Part shown: one piece after another, positions 45,935 to 54,800 of the stretch | Position numbering within the stretch: position 1 is the stretch's first letter | Layout: every line of letters begins with the position of its first letter | Source: Ancylomarina sp. 16SWW S1-10-2 | Lineage (GTDB): Bacteria; Bacteroidota; Bacteroidia; Bacteroidales; Marinifilaceae | Direction: 5' to 3' | Assembly (NCBI RefSeq): GCF_009669305.1 | Contig: NZ_SADB01000004.1 | Coordinates: 92,650-156,649, forward strand | Length of the DNA stretch: 64,000 nucleotides | Notes under the pieces: generated by a model | Databases searched by the model: none | The model's input: only the letters and a program-made list of their open reading frames with translations | What the model was told of the DNA's origin: nothing | Translations under genes and position numbers: made by a program

Positions 45935-46660
45935 ATGATTCATAGAACGGAAGCGATTATTTTAGGTTCGATTAAGTATGGTGAAACAAGCTTAATTGTA
46001 CACGCATACACAGAGAAATTTGGAAAGCAGACCTATATAATTAAAGGAGGAAGATCTAAGAAGTCTAGAACTAAGGGAAATCTTTTTCAATCTCTTTTCC
46101 TTTTAGATATGAATGTGTCTCATCGTGATGGAAAGAGTCTTCAGATGATAAAGGAGGTCCAGTTCTCGGAATCATCACCTCACTTGAATTTTGAAACGTA
46201 CAAAAATCCACTTGTTTTATTTTTAGCAGAGGTTCTTTATAAGGTTTTAAAAGAGGAAGAAGGTAATCCCCAACTTTTTAGTTTTTTGAGTAATCATATT
46301 ATCTATTTGATCCAGATAGATGATATTCCCAAGGCTTATCATCTTAATTTTTTAATTAATTTGACTCGATTCCTCGGATTTAATCCGATTGACAATTGGT
46401 CGGAAGAAAAGCCGCTTTTTGATTTGGGTAACGCTGTATTTGTGAGGCTAGACGATAGACACGCACATTGTTTGGACCTTCATATTAGCTATGTGTTTCA
46501 CTTAATACTGCAATCTGAATTAAGTTCTTTAGACACTTTGGTTTTGTCGTCTGAAGATCTTAAGGCTTTGCTTAGAGCTATTCTTAATTTTTATGCTCTG
46601 CATAGTCAGGGTTTCACAAAATTAAAATCTTTGTCTGTTTTTGAAGATTTAAATGATTGA
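45935..46660 (+). CDS. recO: DNA repair protein RecO
   Basis: A 241-residue protein that loads RecA on gapped DNA together with RecR. The N-terminal OB fold begins HRTEAIILGSIKYGETSLIVHAYTEKFG, the family signature, so the start codon is secure. The rest is a helical domain containing ALLRAILNFYALHSQGF. The zinc-binding cysteines seen in some RecO proteins are absent. It lies downstream of rdgB and ends at a convergent terminator. Confidence 0.95.
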   Translation: MIHRTEAIILGSIKYGETSLIVHAYTEKFGKQTYIIKGGRSKKSRTKGNLFQSLFLLDMNVSHRDGKSLQMIKEVQFSESSPHLNFETYKNPLVLFLAEVLYKVLKEEEGNPQLFSFLSNHIIYLIQIDDIPKAYHLNFLINLTRFLGFNPIDNWSEEKPLFDLGNAVFVRLDDRHAHCLDLHISYVFHLILQSELSSLDTLVLSSEDLKALLRAILNFYALHSQGFTKLKSLSVFEDLND

Positions 46661-46686
46661 TGCTATTGCTATTTTATTATAAAATA

Positions 46687-46725
46687 AAAGCTCCAAGAAC
46701 TTAGAATGTAAGATCTTGGAGCTTT
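46687..46725. terminator. Bidirectional terminator between recO and deoxynucleoside kinase
   Basis: AAAGCTCCAAGA and TCTTGGAGCTTT form a perfect 12-bp stem with a 15-base loop. Moderately T-rich sequence follows on both strands. Confidence 0.85.
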
Positions 46726-46747
46726 GTTATTTTGGTTATATATCTCT

Positions 46748-47362
46748 TTAAAATAAACCGTGAATTTGAGCTTCAACCTTGTCCATTATCGAATTAAGAT
46801 CATTGGGGTTTTTAAGAAAATCAATATTATCTGCATCAATAATTAATAGCTTACCTCTGTCGTAGTTTGCAACCCATTTTTCGTAGCGAGTATTCAAATT
46901 ATTAAGATAATCTAGGCGAATAGTCTCTTCGTAATCTCTACCTCTTTTTTGAATATGATCAACTAGAGTAGGAACTGAAGAACGTAGGTATATTAATAAA
47001 TCGGGAGCTTGAATCATAGAACTCATTAGCTTAAAAAGCTTAGAGTAATTATTGAAATCTCGTTCGCTCATTAATTCCATTTCATATAAGTTAGGCGCAA
47101 AAATCTGAGCATCTTCATATATGGTTCTATCCTGAATGACATTTTTCCCCGATTTTCTAATATCCATAATCTGAGTGAAACGACTTTTAAGGAAATAAAT
47201 CTGAAGGTTGAATGACCATCTCTTCATGTCTTCGTAAAAGTCATTTAAGTATGGATTTTCGTTTACATCTTCAAAGTGAGCTTCCCAACCGTATTGTTTG
47301 GCAAGTAATTCTGTAAGTGTTGTTTTTCCTGAGCCTATATTTCCTGCAATTGCGATATGCAT
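46748..47362 (-). CDS. Deoxynucleoside kinase, paralog A
   Basis: The 204-residue enzyme has a P-loop GNIGSGKTT (7-15). DVNENPYLNDFYEDMKRWSF forms the substrate-binding region, QDRTIYEDAQIF is the DRS-type motif and RGRDYEE the lid. This matches the bacterial deoxyadenosine/deoxyguanosine kinase group, which phosphorylates purine (or pyrimidine) deoxynucleosides for salvage. A second gene 76 bases upstream encodes a paralog about 70-75% identical by eye. The likely transcription order is paralog B then paralog A. Confidence 0.92.
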   Translation of the reverse strand: MHIAIAGNIGSGKTTLTELLAKQYGWEAHFEDVNENPYLNDFYEDMKRWSFNLQIYFLKSRFTQIMDIRKSGKNVIQDRTIYEDAQIFAPNLYEMELMSERDFNNYSKLFKLMSSMIQAPDLLIYLRSSVPTLVDHIQKRGRDYEETIRLDYLNNLNTRYEKWVANYDRGKLLIIDADNIDFLKNPNDLNSIMDKVEAQIHGLF

Positions 47363-47438
47363 AGCGATATTATTTTCTGTTTGTAAATCCGATTAGAGTC
47401 GGATCAATATTTGCATAAACTGAGATGCGAAAGCGTGT

Positions 47439-48068
47439 CTAAACTGTTTTTTCTGTGAAAAGACCGTTAAGGTTGGCATCAATTTTAGAGATGACTTCTG
47501 ATAAATCCTTTGGATTTTTGATGAAATCAATATTATCAACATCGATAATAAGTAATTTTCCTTTATCGTAGTTCGAAATCCAAGCTTCGTATCGTTCGTT
47601 AAGACGTTTTAGATAATCAAGGCGGATTGTTTCTTCATAATCGCGACCTCTACTTTGTATATGCTTAATTAAAGTAGGGATTGATGCTCGAAGATATATG
47701 AGTAAATCTGGCGGTTGAATTAAACCACTCATAACGTCGAATAGGGCTTTGTAATTTTCAAAATCTCGTTTTAGCATCAAATTCATTGAATATAAATTCG
47801 GAGCAAAAATATGAGCATCTTCGTAGATGGTTCTATCTTGAATTATTTCTTTGCCAGATTGACGCAAAGCCAATACTTGGCTAAAACGCGAGTTTAAAAA
47901 ATGAATTTGAAGGGCAAACGACCAACGCTTCATATCTTTGTAAAAATCGTTTAGATATGGGTTTTCGTCAACATCTTCGAAATGAGCTTCCCATCCATAA
48001 TGTTTTGAAAGTAAACCGGCTAAAGTTGTTTTCCCAGCCCCAATATTTCCTGCAACAGCAATATGCAT
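47439..48068 (-). CDS. Deoxynucleoside kinase, paralog B
   Basis: A 209-residue kinase: P-loop GNIGAGKTT, ENPYLNDFYKDMKRWSF, QDRTIYEDAHIF and RGRDYEE. It differs from paralog A mostly on the surface, and has a five-residue extension (TEKTV) at the C-terminus. Tandem dAK/dGK genes that form a heterodimer with split specificity are known in Lactobacillus; whether these two pair is inference. It is transcribed from the minus strand, 102 bases downstream of the secreted-protein gene. Confidence 0.92.
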   Translation of the reverse strand: MHIAVAGNIGAGKTTLAGLLSKHYGWEAHFEDVDENPYLNDFYKDMKRWSFALQIHFLNSRFSQVLALRQSGKEIIQDRTIYEDAHIFAPNLYSMNLMLKRDFENYKALFDVMSGLIQPPDLLIYLRASIPTLIKHIQSRGRDYEETIRLDYLKRLNERYEAWISNYDKGKLLIIDVDNIDFIKNPKDLSEVISKIDANLNGLFTEKTV

Positions 48069-48170
48069 TGTTATGTTTTTGTTTTAATTTTTTAAAAAAT
48101 CAACTAAAATTACACATAATTTTTAGGAATACAATGTCTTGAGTTTAGTTTGGAAATAGATGGTTTTGTA

Positions 48171-48935
48171 TCAGTCTTTTAGTGATCTTATTGATATTTG
48201 GTTTTCACTGTACATATAAATTTTATCATTTAGAATTCGACTCTTAATTACGCCTGAATTTTTTATGTGATAAATGATTGAATCCGATGTTAATAAGGGC
48301 TCGTATTTATACCAAGTGTTACTTTTTATGTAGTTGACTTTTTGATTGTTAATACAAAAATCTATTATTCCTGGAATGGGAATTTGTTGATAGAATTGAC
48401 CAAATTTATTTAGAATAAGTAATCCTTGAGCTGGGATTAGAAAGTATATCCTTTCTTGATACTCTATCAGTTTTGAGGGGGAAATACCCTTGAAATAAGA
48501 TGTTAATAGACCGCTTTTGTTAATAATATCACCTTGTTTTGAAACCTGAAAAACTTGATTGTCATCATTATTATACATCCAAAAGCCTCCCGATGAAGCA
48601 TCGCAACAAACTTGCGCTTCGTTGTCAGAATATGTGTATAGATCAATAGGATCGGTAATTGGACTTAAACTTTGATTAAGATATAAGATTTGATTGAACT
48701 CTTTGTAAAATAACTGTATACGAAGAGGATTGGAGACATCAACAGAAGTGATTTCACCAAGTAGGGCATCTGAAAAATTGGAAAGAACTTCCTTGTTCGA
48801 TGAATATTTAGTTAATTCTATTCCTTCAATAGTATAAATGTTACCAAAATGATCGACTTCTATTTGTCGATCATTATTTTGTGTGTGAGCCTGAAGTGTT
48901 GTAATAAGAAAAAGAAGGCTGATATAAAATTTCAT
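48171..48935 (-). CDS. Secreted hypothetical protein with propeller-like repeats
   Basis: The 254-residue protein has a signal peptide (about 1-18, ending LQAHTQ). The mature part shows recurring short beta motifs of the type G-N-I-Y-x-I, G-F-W-M-Y-N-N and K-I-Y-M-Y-S, suggesting a small beta-propeller. A CC pair (VCCDASSGG) lies near residue 110. Function is unknown. It begins 10 bases after the GH3-family gene and is surely in the same transcript; a partnership with the GH3 protein is inference only. Confidence 0.7.
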   Translation of the reverse strand: MKFYISLLFLITTLQAHTQNNDRQIEVDHFGNIYTIEGIELTKYSSNKEVLSNFSDALLGEITSVDVSNPLRIQLFYKEFNQILYLNQSLSPITDPIDLYTYSDNEAQVCCDASSGGFWMYNNDDNQVFQVSKQGDIINKSGLLTSYFKGISPSKLIEYQERIYFLIPAQGLLILNKFGQFYQQIPIPGIIDFCINNQKVNYIKSNTWYKYEPLLTSDSIIYHIKNSGVIKSRILNDKIYMYSENQISIRSLKD

Positions 48936-48945
48936 TGAATATGAT

Positions 48946-50460
48946 TTAAATCTGATTCATGCTTAAAACTTCTTCAATAAGCTTTCTATCGTTAGCTAAT
49001 CGAGGTACTTTGTTTTGGCCTCCTAATTTACCTTTTTTCTTTAACCAATCATAGAATAACCCAGAACGAGCTATAGTTATAACAGGTTTGTCAAGTGTAA
49101 TGTTTTTATATCGCTTAGCTTCATAGTCTGAATTTTGATTCATCAAAGCATTGTCAAATAGATAATTAAATTCATCAATGTTGGCAGGTGCCTTTTCAAA
49201 TTCAATTAACCATTGGTGTGTCCCTTTTTTGTCATTAGCCATAAAGATTGGAGCACCCATATAGTCTTTTATAATAGCATTGGTTTTTTCACAAGCTTGT
49301 AGCATGGCTTTTTCTGCATTGTCGATGATAATTTCTTCTCCAAATGCGTTTATAAAGAGCTTTGTTCTTCCTGAAATTTTGAATTTAAAGGGTTTTAAAG
49401 AGGTGAATTGTACGGTGTCTCCAATTTGGTATCGCCATAAACCTCCGTTAGTTGTTATAATAATGGCGTAATTTTTATGTAATTCAACATTCTCTAGACT
49501 TAATACTTTTGGATTTTCATCATCCACATTTTCAAGAGGAATAAATTCATAATAGATACCATAATCTAGCATTAACAACATAGATTTGTCATTAAGATCG
49601 TCTTGTATTCCAAAAAATCCCTCGGATGCATTATAGGTTTCCATATAATTCATTTTCTCAGGAAGGAGTATGGAGTCGAATTGGTTACGATATGGATCGA
49701 AGCAAACACCGCCATGAACAAACAATTCTAGATTAGGCCAAATTTCATGAATGTTTTTTTTGCCACTTACTTTTAAGATATGTTTTAGTAAAACTAAATA
49801 CCAAGATGGAACGCCAGACAGACTTGTTACGTTCTCACTCATAGTTGCTTCTGTTATTTTATAGAGCTTTTCTTCCCACTTGTCCAAAAGTACGATGGAC
49901 GTATCTGGAGTACGAATAAAATCGGCCCAGAAAGGAAGATTTTGAATAAGTATGGCAGATAAATCACCATAGTATGATTCATTATTTACATTATTGATAT
50001 GATGTGATCCACCAAGGGTAAGTCCTTTACCTTTGAGTATGCCAGTATCAGGAAATAGAGATGTATAAAGAGTTAATATATCTTTCCCTCCACGAAAGTG
50101 GCAATCTTCAAGGGCTTCTTTACTTACAGGTATAAATTTGCTTTTAGAATTGGTTGTGCCAGATGATTTTGCAAACCATTTGATTTCGCTAGGCCAAAAG
50201 ATATTTTGCTCTCCCTTACGTAATCTGTCCACATAAGGTTTTATGTCTTCGTAGGTTTGAATTGGAAGACGTTCTTTAAAATCATCCAATGAATCAATGG
50301 ATTGGAAGTCATGCTCTTTACCCCATTCAGTGTGCCTAGCTTTGTCCAACAGTTGAGTTAAGACTTCGTGCTGAATATCAATAGGGTGTTCTTTCATGAA
50401 TTCAATTTCTGAAAGACGCTTGGTGTTGAACCACGAAACAATTGAATTAATTAGAGCCAT
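48946..50460 (-). CDS. GH3 auxin-responsive promoter family protein (acyl-adenylating)
   Basis: A 504-residue protein of the GH3 superfamily. KWFAKSSGTTNSKSKFIPVS is the ATP-binding motif, YNASEGFFGIQDD the second nucleotide motif, and LWRYQIGDTVQFTSLKPFKFKISGRTK the third, with a C-terminal domain. Plant GH3 enzymes adenylate small carboxylic acids and join them to amino acids. Bacterial members occur widely in Bacteroidota with unknown substrates. There is no signal peptide, so it should be cytoplasmic. It heads a minus-strand transcript with the secreted protein gene 10 bases downstream. Confidence 0.88.
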   Translation of the reverse strand: MALINSIVSWFNTKRLSEIEFMKEHPIDIQHEVLTQLLDKARHTEWGKEHDFQSIDSLDDFKERLPIQTYEDIKPYVDRLRKGEQNIFWPSEIKWFAKSSGTTNSKSKFIPVSKEALEDCHFRGGKDILTLYTSLFPDTGILKGKGLTLGGSHHINNVNNESYYGDLSAILIQNLPFWADFIRTPDTSIVLLDKWEEKLYKITEATMSENVTSLSGVPSWYLVLLKHILKVSGKKNIHEIWPNLELFVHGGVCFDPYRNQFDSILLPEKMNYMETYNASEGFFGIQDDLNDKSMLLMLDYGIYYEFIPLENVDDENPKVLSLENVELHKNYAIIITTNGGLWRYQIGDTVQFTSLKPFKFKISGRTKLFINAFGEEIIIDNAEKAMLQACEKTNAIIKDYMGAPIFMANDKKGTHQWLIEFEKAPANIDEFNYLFDNALMNQNSDYEAKRYKNITLDKPVITIARSGLFYDWLKKKGKLGGQNKVPRLANDRKLIEEVLSMNQI

Positions 50461-51080
50461 ATGTTAACTTATTAGTTAGAACTAGCAGTTATACTATTAG
50501 CTAAGATAGGAAATAATTCTTGTTAAAATATCGCCTTTTTATTTTAAACTTTTGTTTTGTCTGTTAAACATAGAATTACTTTTAATCTAAGTAATATTCC
50601 ATCTGTTTCCATATACTTTTATTTTGTGACAATGATGAGATCGTTAAACTTACTTTGTTAGGCTTTATTTTTCTGAAAGTCGTTGAAAAATTAATTATGG
50701 AACATGATGAGTTCTTTTTTATCTCATTCCTAAGTTTTGCGCATGAATGATTAAAAAAGGGAATTGAGTTGTCAATAATGAGTCCTTAAATTATGTGCTT
50801 ATCGTTCTTATGGAGATACTCTCTGCAGATTTTGTATTAGAGGTTTGTGATTTCTTTCTGTATTTTTAATTATTCCCTTTAATTTGTGTAATCTGAGGTC
50901 AAGTTTCCTTTGTTTTACTAGTGATTTTAATAATCGGAAAGCTGTTTTTACATACGAGCTTGTTTGCTTTCTGAGAGTTATTGGGCTTGTCATTCGTAAT
51001 TCATAATTATTAACTACACCTATAATATATTAATACCTATCTTTGCTAAGATAATTTAGAAATTAAGAAATTTACATTTA
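50461..51080. other. 620-bp intergenic region, GH3 gene to rbfA
   Basis: No reliable gene is present. A 61-codon minus-strand frame (50808-50993) has a basic, low-complexity product and lies in repeat-like DNA, so it is not called. The stretch at 50880-50899 repeats the phrase seen at 253-272 (two mismatches). Downstream, 'attcgtaattcataattatt' is the kind of phrase seen at the window start. The rbfA promoter box is at 51038-51045. Confidence 0.6.
51038..51045 (+). promoter_or_regulatory. Probable -7 element for rbfA
   Basis: TATCTTTG matches TAnnTTTG, 35 bases before the rbfA ATG, implying a leader of about 29 bases. Confidence 0.55.
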
Positions 51081-51419
51081 ATGGAATCAACTAGACAAAA
51101 TAAGATATCGAGATTATTGCAAAAGGATTTAAGTGAGATTTTTCAAATGGAATCACGTAATCTTTTTCAAGGAAAGATGATTTCGGTTACTCGTGTTAGA
51201 ATCAGTCCTGACCTTGGGTTAGCAAGAGTGTACTTAAGTATTTTTCCATCAGATCAGTCAGAAGCTGTTTTACAAATGGTTAAAGTTCAAACTAAGAACA
51301 TGCGTCGTTTATTGGGAAATCGTGTGGGAAAACAATTAAGAATTGTTCCACAATTGTCTTTCTTTGTAGATGATTCTCTTGATTATATTGCAAATATTGA
51401 TTCTATTTTGAATGAGTAA
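51081..51419 (+). CDS. rbfA: Ribosome-binding factor A
   Basis: A 112-residue KH-fold protein that binds immature 30S subunits and is released by RsgA, also encoded in this window. ISRLLQKDLSEIFQME at the N-terminus, SVTRVRISPDLGLARVYLSIFP in the middle and PQLSFFVDDSLDYIANIDSIL at the end are the family hallmarks. The next gene starts 48 bases downstream with a TTG and is probably co-transcribed. Confidence 0.94.
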   Translation: MESTRQNKISRLLQKDLSEIFQMESRNLFQGKMISVTRVRISPDLGLARVYLSIFPSDQSEAVLQMVKVQTKNMRRLLGNRVGKQLRIVPQLSFFVDDSLDYIANIDSILNE

Positions 51420-51467
51420 TTGCACCTACAAATCTCTTTCTCCACGTTTAATTTTTAAGCTAACTAA

Positions 51468-52685
51468 TTGAATTTACCTTTTTACATAGCCAAACGTTAT
51501 TTAGTTTCTAAAAAGAAACAGAATGTTATCAATATCATTTCAATGATATCGGTAGTGGGTGTTAGTTTAGGTACAATGGCTTTAATTATCGTTCTGTCTG
51601 CTTTTAATGGGCTTAATGGCTTAATTACAGATTTATATGGCAGTTTTGATCCTGATTTAAAGATTACATCAGTCGTTGGAAAATCTTTTGTTCCCAATTC
51701 TAAAGCGTTTGAGCAAATAAAGAAGATGGACAAGGTTCTGTTTTATGCCGAAGCTTTGGAGGATAATGCGCTTTTAAAGTATGGAAAGCGACAACGACCG
51801 GCCATTGTAAAAGGCGTAAGTGAAGATTTTGCGTTGATGACGGGTATTGATACCATGTTGATAGACGGTAAATTTATTCTGCAAAACAAGAATAGAAATT
51901 ATGCTGTATTGGGATATAATGTTGCTAGAGATTTGGGTGTTGGCTTAAATTTTATCGACCCAATTAAGTTTTATGTACCCAAAAGAAATGCAAAAGTTGG
52001 AATCAATCCTATGGATGCATTTAATATGGATTTTCTTTTCCCTTCAGGCGTTTTTACCATTCAGGAAGATTTCGATTCTCAATATGTTTTAGTTCCAATG
52101 GACTTTGCTCGTCGTTTGTTCGACAAACAAGAAGAGGTGAGTGCCATTGAAGTTAAATTGAAGAATATTGATGAGTCTGATGAGGTGCAGAAGCAAATTC
52201 AAAACCTATTAGGTGATGAATATGAAGTGAAAAATGGTTTTCAGCAACACGATGTGCTTTTTAAAATGATGGAAACAGAGAAAACGGCTATCTTTTTTAT
52301 TTTAGCTTTTATTCTTGTTATTGCATCTTTCAATATTATTGGATCTCTTAGTATGCTTATTATCGATAAGCAAAACGATATTGAGACATTGAAAAGTATA
52401 GGCGCGAATAAAAATTTGATACAACGTATCTTTTTACTCGAAGGTTGGCTTATTTCACTTTCAGGAGCTGTGATTGGAACAATTTTAGGTGTCTTAGTTT
52501 GTTATTTACAACTTAAATTTGGTCTAGTTAGTATTGGAGGAGACAATATTATTTTCTCAACATATCCCGTTCGAGTTGAATTTATAGATGTAAGTTTAGT
52601 TTTTGTAACGGTCGTAATTATTGGTTATTTAGCATCTCGTTTACCAGTTAAATATCTTACTCGGAAATTTTTGAATGTTGGTTAA
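51468..52685 (+). CDS. ABC transporter permease, LolC/LolE/FtsX type
   Basis: A 405-residue inner-membrane protein with four helices: one N-terminal (about 22-46) and three C-terminal (about 268-292, 315-345, 372-392). A large periplasmic domain lies between them, the MacB/FtsX topology. The N-terminal NLPFYIAKRYLVSKKKQNVINIIS segment is typical of LolC/E-like permeases that release lipoproteins to the LolA carrier. The start is TTG (51468), giving the family's usual first residues; the next in-frame ATG (codon 25 or later) would remove the basic N-terminus. It follows rbfA; the ATPase gene is not in the window. Confidence 0.88.
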   Translation: MNLPFYIAKRYLVSKKKQNVINIISMISVVGVSLGTMALIIVLSAFNGLNGLITDLYGSFDPDLKITSVVGKSFVPNSKAFEQIKKMDKVLFYAEALEDNALLKYGKRQRPAIVKGVSEDFALMTGIDTMLIDGKFILQNKNRNYAVLGYNVARDLGVGLNFIDPIKFYVPKRNAKVGINPMDAFNMDFLFPSGVFTIQEDFDSQYVLVPMDFARRLFDKQEEVSAIEVKLKNIDESDEVQKQIQNLLGDEYEVKNGFQQHDVLFKMMETEKTAIFFILAFILVIASFNIIGSLSMLIIDKQNDIETLKSIGANKNLIQRIFLLEGWLISLSGAVIGTILGVLVCYLQLKFGLVSIGGDNIIFSTYPVRVEFIDVSLVFVTVVIIGYLASRLPVKYLTRKFLNVG

Positions 52686-52804
52686 TCGATTTTTAAACAA
52701 TAATTTTTTTAGGAAATGAATCTCGATAATACAATAAAAATGTACTTTAGCGTTAATTATAAGGATTGTGATAAGGAATCATAATCAAAACTAAATATTA
52801 AGTT

Positions 52805-53464
52805 ATGACTCGTATTTTTCTTTTTGTTTTATTTTTTATTGGTGTGGGAATGACTTCGCAGGCCCAGCAGGTTGCAAAAACGAACTCTGGTAGAGTCGTT
52901 GTTTTATTTGAAAATGGAACTTGGAAATATGTTGATAATAAATCAACTGAAAGTCTTCCAGCTACGAATCAGGTTGTTGCCGAGATGCCTAAAGTGATAA
53001 ATTCGAAAATTGAGTTGAAGGATGCTGAAACTCAGAAGCTAAATTTCTTAAATGGACCAAGTGCGAAGCTTAAGAAATACTTTAAGCTTAAGAATATTGT
53101 AAATGCAGACCTAAACCTTGTCTCAAAAGATGGTGAAGTTCAATTAAATATTGACTGGAAAGTTATGACGGGTGAAGGCTATTCTTACTTTGGATTCATT
53201 AAAGAAGGCTGTTCAATCAACCTTGAATTAATGGGAGGTAAAATTGTTGAACTAAATTATACTGAAGAATTTGAGCCTAAAGAATATGTGAAATATGGTT
53301 TTTCGACTTATAAAACGCATTTGAATTTAAGTCTTGAGCAAATTGCTTTATTGCGATCTAATGTTGTTGTAAAAGCGACAATGAATTGGAGTAAGCGAAG
53401 TGAGGAATATAAGATTTCGAATCCTGCTTATTTTGTTAGTGAATTGCCTAAGTTGATGAAGTAG
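52805..53464 (+). CDS. Secreted hypothetical protein
   Basis: A 219-residue protein with a signal peptide (1-20, ending TSQAQ). An SH3-like VVLFENGTWKYVDNK motif follows, similar to short domains in many Bacteroidota proteins. The C-terminal half is beta-rich with WKVMTGEGYSYFGF and VKYGFSTYKTHLNLS. No function can be assigned. It is monocistronic, 119 bases after the permease gene, and a terminator follows. Confidence 0.65.
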   Translation: MTRIFLFVLFFIGVGMTSQAQQVAKTNSGRVVVLFENGTWKYVDNKSTESLPATNQVVAEMPKVINSKIELKDAETQKLNFLNGPSAKLKKYFKLKNIVNADLNLVSKDGEVQLNIDWKVMTGEGYSYFGFIKEGCSINLELMGGKIVELNYTEEFEPKEYVKYGFSTYKTHLNLSLEQIALLRSNVVVKATMNWSKRSEEYKISNPAYFVSELPKLMK

Positions 53465-53485
53465 ATTCTTTTAAAAAAAACATAT

Positions 53486-53523
53486 AAAAAGCTGGTTAGT
53501 CTTTCGACTTAGCCAGCTTTTTT
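53486..53523. terminator. Terminator between secreted-protein gene and dusB
   Basis: AAAAAGCTGGTTAGTC and GACTTAGCCAGCTTTTT pair with a one-base bulge. T-runs lie on both sides, serving convergent genes. Confidence 0.88.
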
Positions 53524-53547
53524 GTCTTTTATTAATATCAGAAATTA

Positions 53548-54540
53548 TTAATCTTCTGAAATGTTTTCTCCCCAGTCACTTGAAATACGATCAAGTATAA
53601 GCATTAGTTCATCGTAACTTCCTGAACGAAGCATTTCTATACGAGTAGATTTAAAATTATACAGCCCTTTAAACATGCCAGCCATATGACGACGCATGTG
53701 TAGGATACCTCGTTTTTCGTCTATCCAATCAATTGCAGCATCTATTTGTTGTTTTAGCATTTCGACTTGTTGGGCTACAGTTGCAGGAGCTAAGAGTTCA
53801 CCTGTTTTAAGATAGTGTTTCACATCGCGGAAAATCCAAGGTTTACCAACTGCAGCACGGCCAATCATTATGGCATCTACACCATATTTATCGAAGGCTT
53901 CTTTGGCAATTATTGGATTTGTAATATCACCATTGCCAATAATTGGAATGCGCATTCGAGGGTTGTTTTTTACTTTCCCAATTAAATCCCAATCGGCCTG
54001 GCCGGTATACATTTGGCAACGAGTACGGCCATGAACAGTTAAGGCTTGAATTCCTGTGTCTTGTAATTGTTCTGCTAAATCAACAATAATTTTAGAATCA
54101 TCGTCCCATCCTAATCGGGTTTTAGCCGTGACAGGAATGTTTACAGCCTTTACGACTTCTTCGGTAATCTTAAGCATTAAAGGAATATTTTGAAGCATAC
54201 CAGCTCCCGCACCTTTAGTGGCAACTTTACGTACAGGGCAACCAAAGTTTATATCGATGAATTCCGGATTAGCTTGCTCTACAATTTTTGCTGCCCCAAC
54301 CATGGCATCTATATCTTTTCCATAAATTTGGATGGCAACAGGTCGCTCATCTTCAAGAATGGTTAATTTTTTCATTGTACGATTTACCGATCGAATAAGT
54401 GCATCGGATGAAATGAATTCGGTGTACATTAAATCTGCACCATATTGTTTGCACAACAAACGAAATGGTGGGTTAGTTACATCTTCCATGGGTGCCAGTA
54501 AAACTGGTTGGTTCCCTAAATCTAAATTTCCTATCTTCAC
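53548..54540 (-). CDS. dusB: tRNA-dihydrouridine synthase B
   Basis: A 330-residue FMN enzyme that reduces uridine to dihydrouridine in tRNA. LLAPMEDVTNPPFRLLCKQYGADLMYTEFISSDAL is the TIM-barrel start. FIDINFGCPVRKVATKGAGAGML carries the catalytic cysteine (FGCP). LTVHGRTRCQMYTG and IGNGDI lie in the FMN phosphate site. The frame reaches a GTG at 54582, but the GTG at 54540 gives VKIGNLDLG, the usual family start. A TATCTTTG box (54652-54659, minus strand) lies about 110 bases upstream. Confidence 0.93.
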   Translation of the reverse strand: MKIGNLDLGNQPVLLAPMEDVTNPPFRLLCKQYGADLMYTEFISSDALIRSVNRTMKKLTILEDERPVAIQIYGKDIDAMVGAAKIVEQANPEFIDINFGCPVRKVATKGAGAGMLQNIPLMLKITEEVVKAVNIPVTAKTRLGWDDDSKIIVDLAEQLQDTGIQALTVHGRTRCQMYTGQADWDLIGKVKNNPRMRIPIIGNGDITNPIIAKEAFDKYGVDAIMIGRAAVGKPWIFRDVKHYLKTGELLAPATVAQQVEMLKQQIDAAIDWIDEKRGILHMRRHMAGMFKGLYNFKSTRIEMLRSGSYDELMLILDRISSDWGENISED

Positions 54541-54651
54541 TTTATACCTTATTAGAGCCTCGTACAACTGATAAAAAAACACAACTTAAACGTAAAAAAA
54601 ATACAATTTAGGTTATCTAAAATTGTGTTTGATGTTCTTTTTATTAGAATG

Positions 54652-54659
54652 CAAAGATA
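54652..54659 (-). promoter_or_regulatory. Possible -7 element for dusB
   Basis: The minus strand reads TATCTTTG. It lies 112 bases before the preferred GTG start, so the leader would be about 105 bases. Confidence 0.4.
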
Positions 54660-54754
54660 GAATAGATCCTTAAATTAAAAAGAGGCTTATTGGAACAAGT
54701 ATTTTTTAACTAAAAGCAAGCCAATATGTGTAATATACTTTTAGTTAAAATTGT

Positions 54755-54762
54755 TAATTTTG
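54755..54762 (+). promoter_or_regulatory. Probable -7 element for the 921-residue envelope protein gene
   Basis: TAATTTTG matches TAnnTTTG and lies 39 bases before the ATG at 54801. It lies downstream of the ATG at 54726, which argues that the longer reading frame is not the true start. Confidence 0.55.
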
Positions 54763-54800
54763 TTTTTAATGATCTAAATATACTGAGAAATCTTGTCTAT

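Noticed and set aside
50808-50993. 61-codon minus-strand frame with a basic product
   Set aside because: It lies in repeat-like intergenic DNA that shares a phrase with the window start, has low-complexity Lys/Arg/Leu composition and no recognisable domain.
54726-54800. Longer start for the 921-residue protein
   Set aside because: The upstream ATG precedes the likely -7 box at 54755-54762, and the extra residues would precede a standard membrane anchor.
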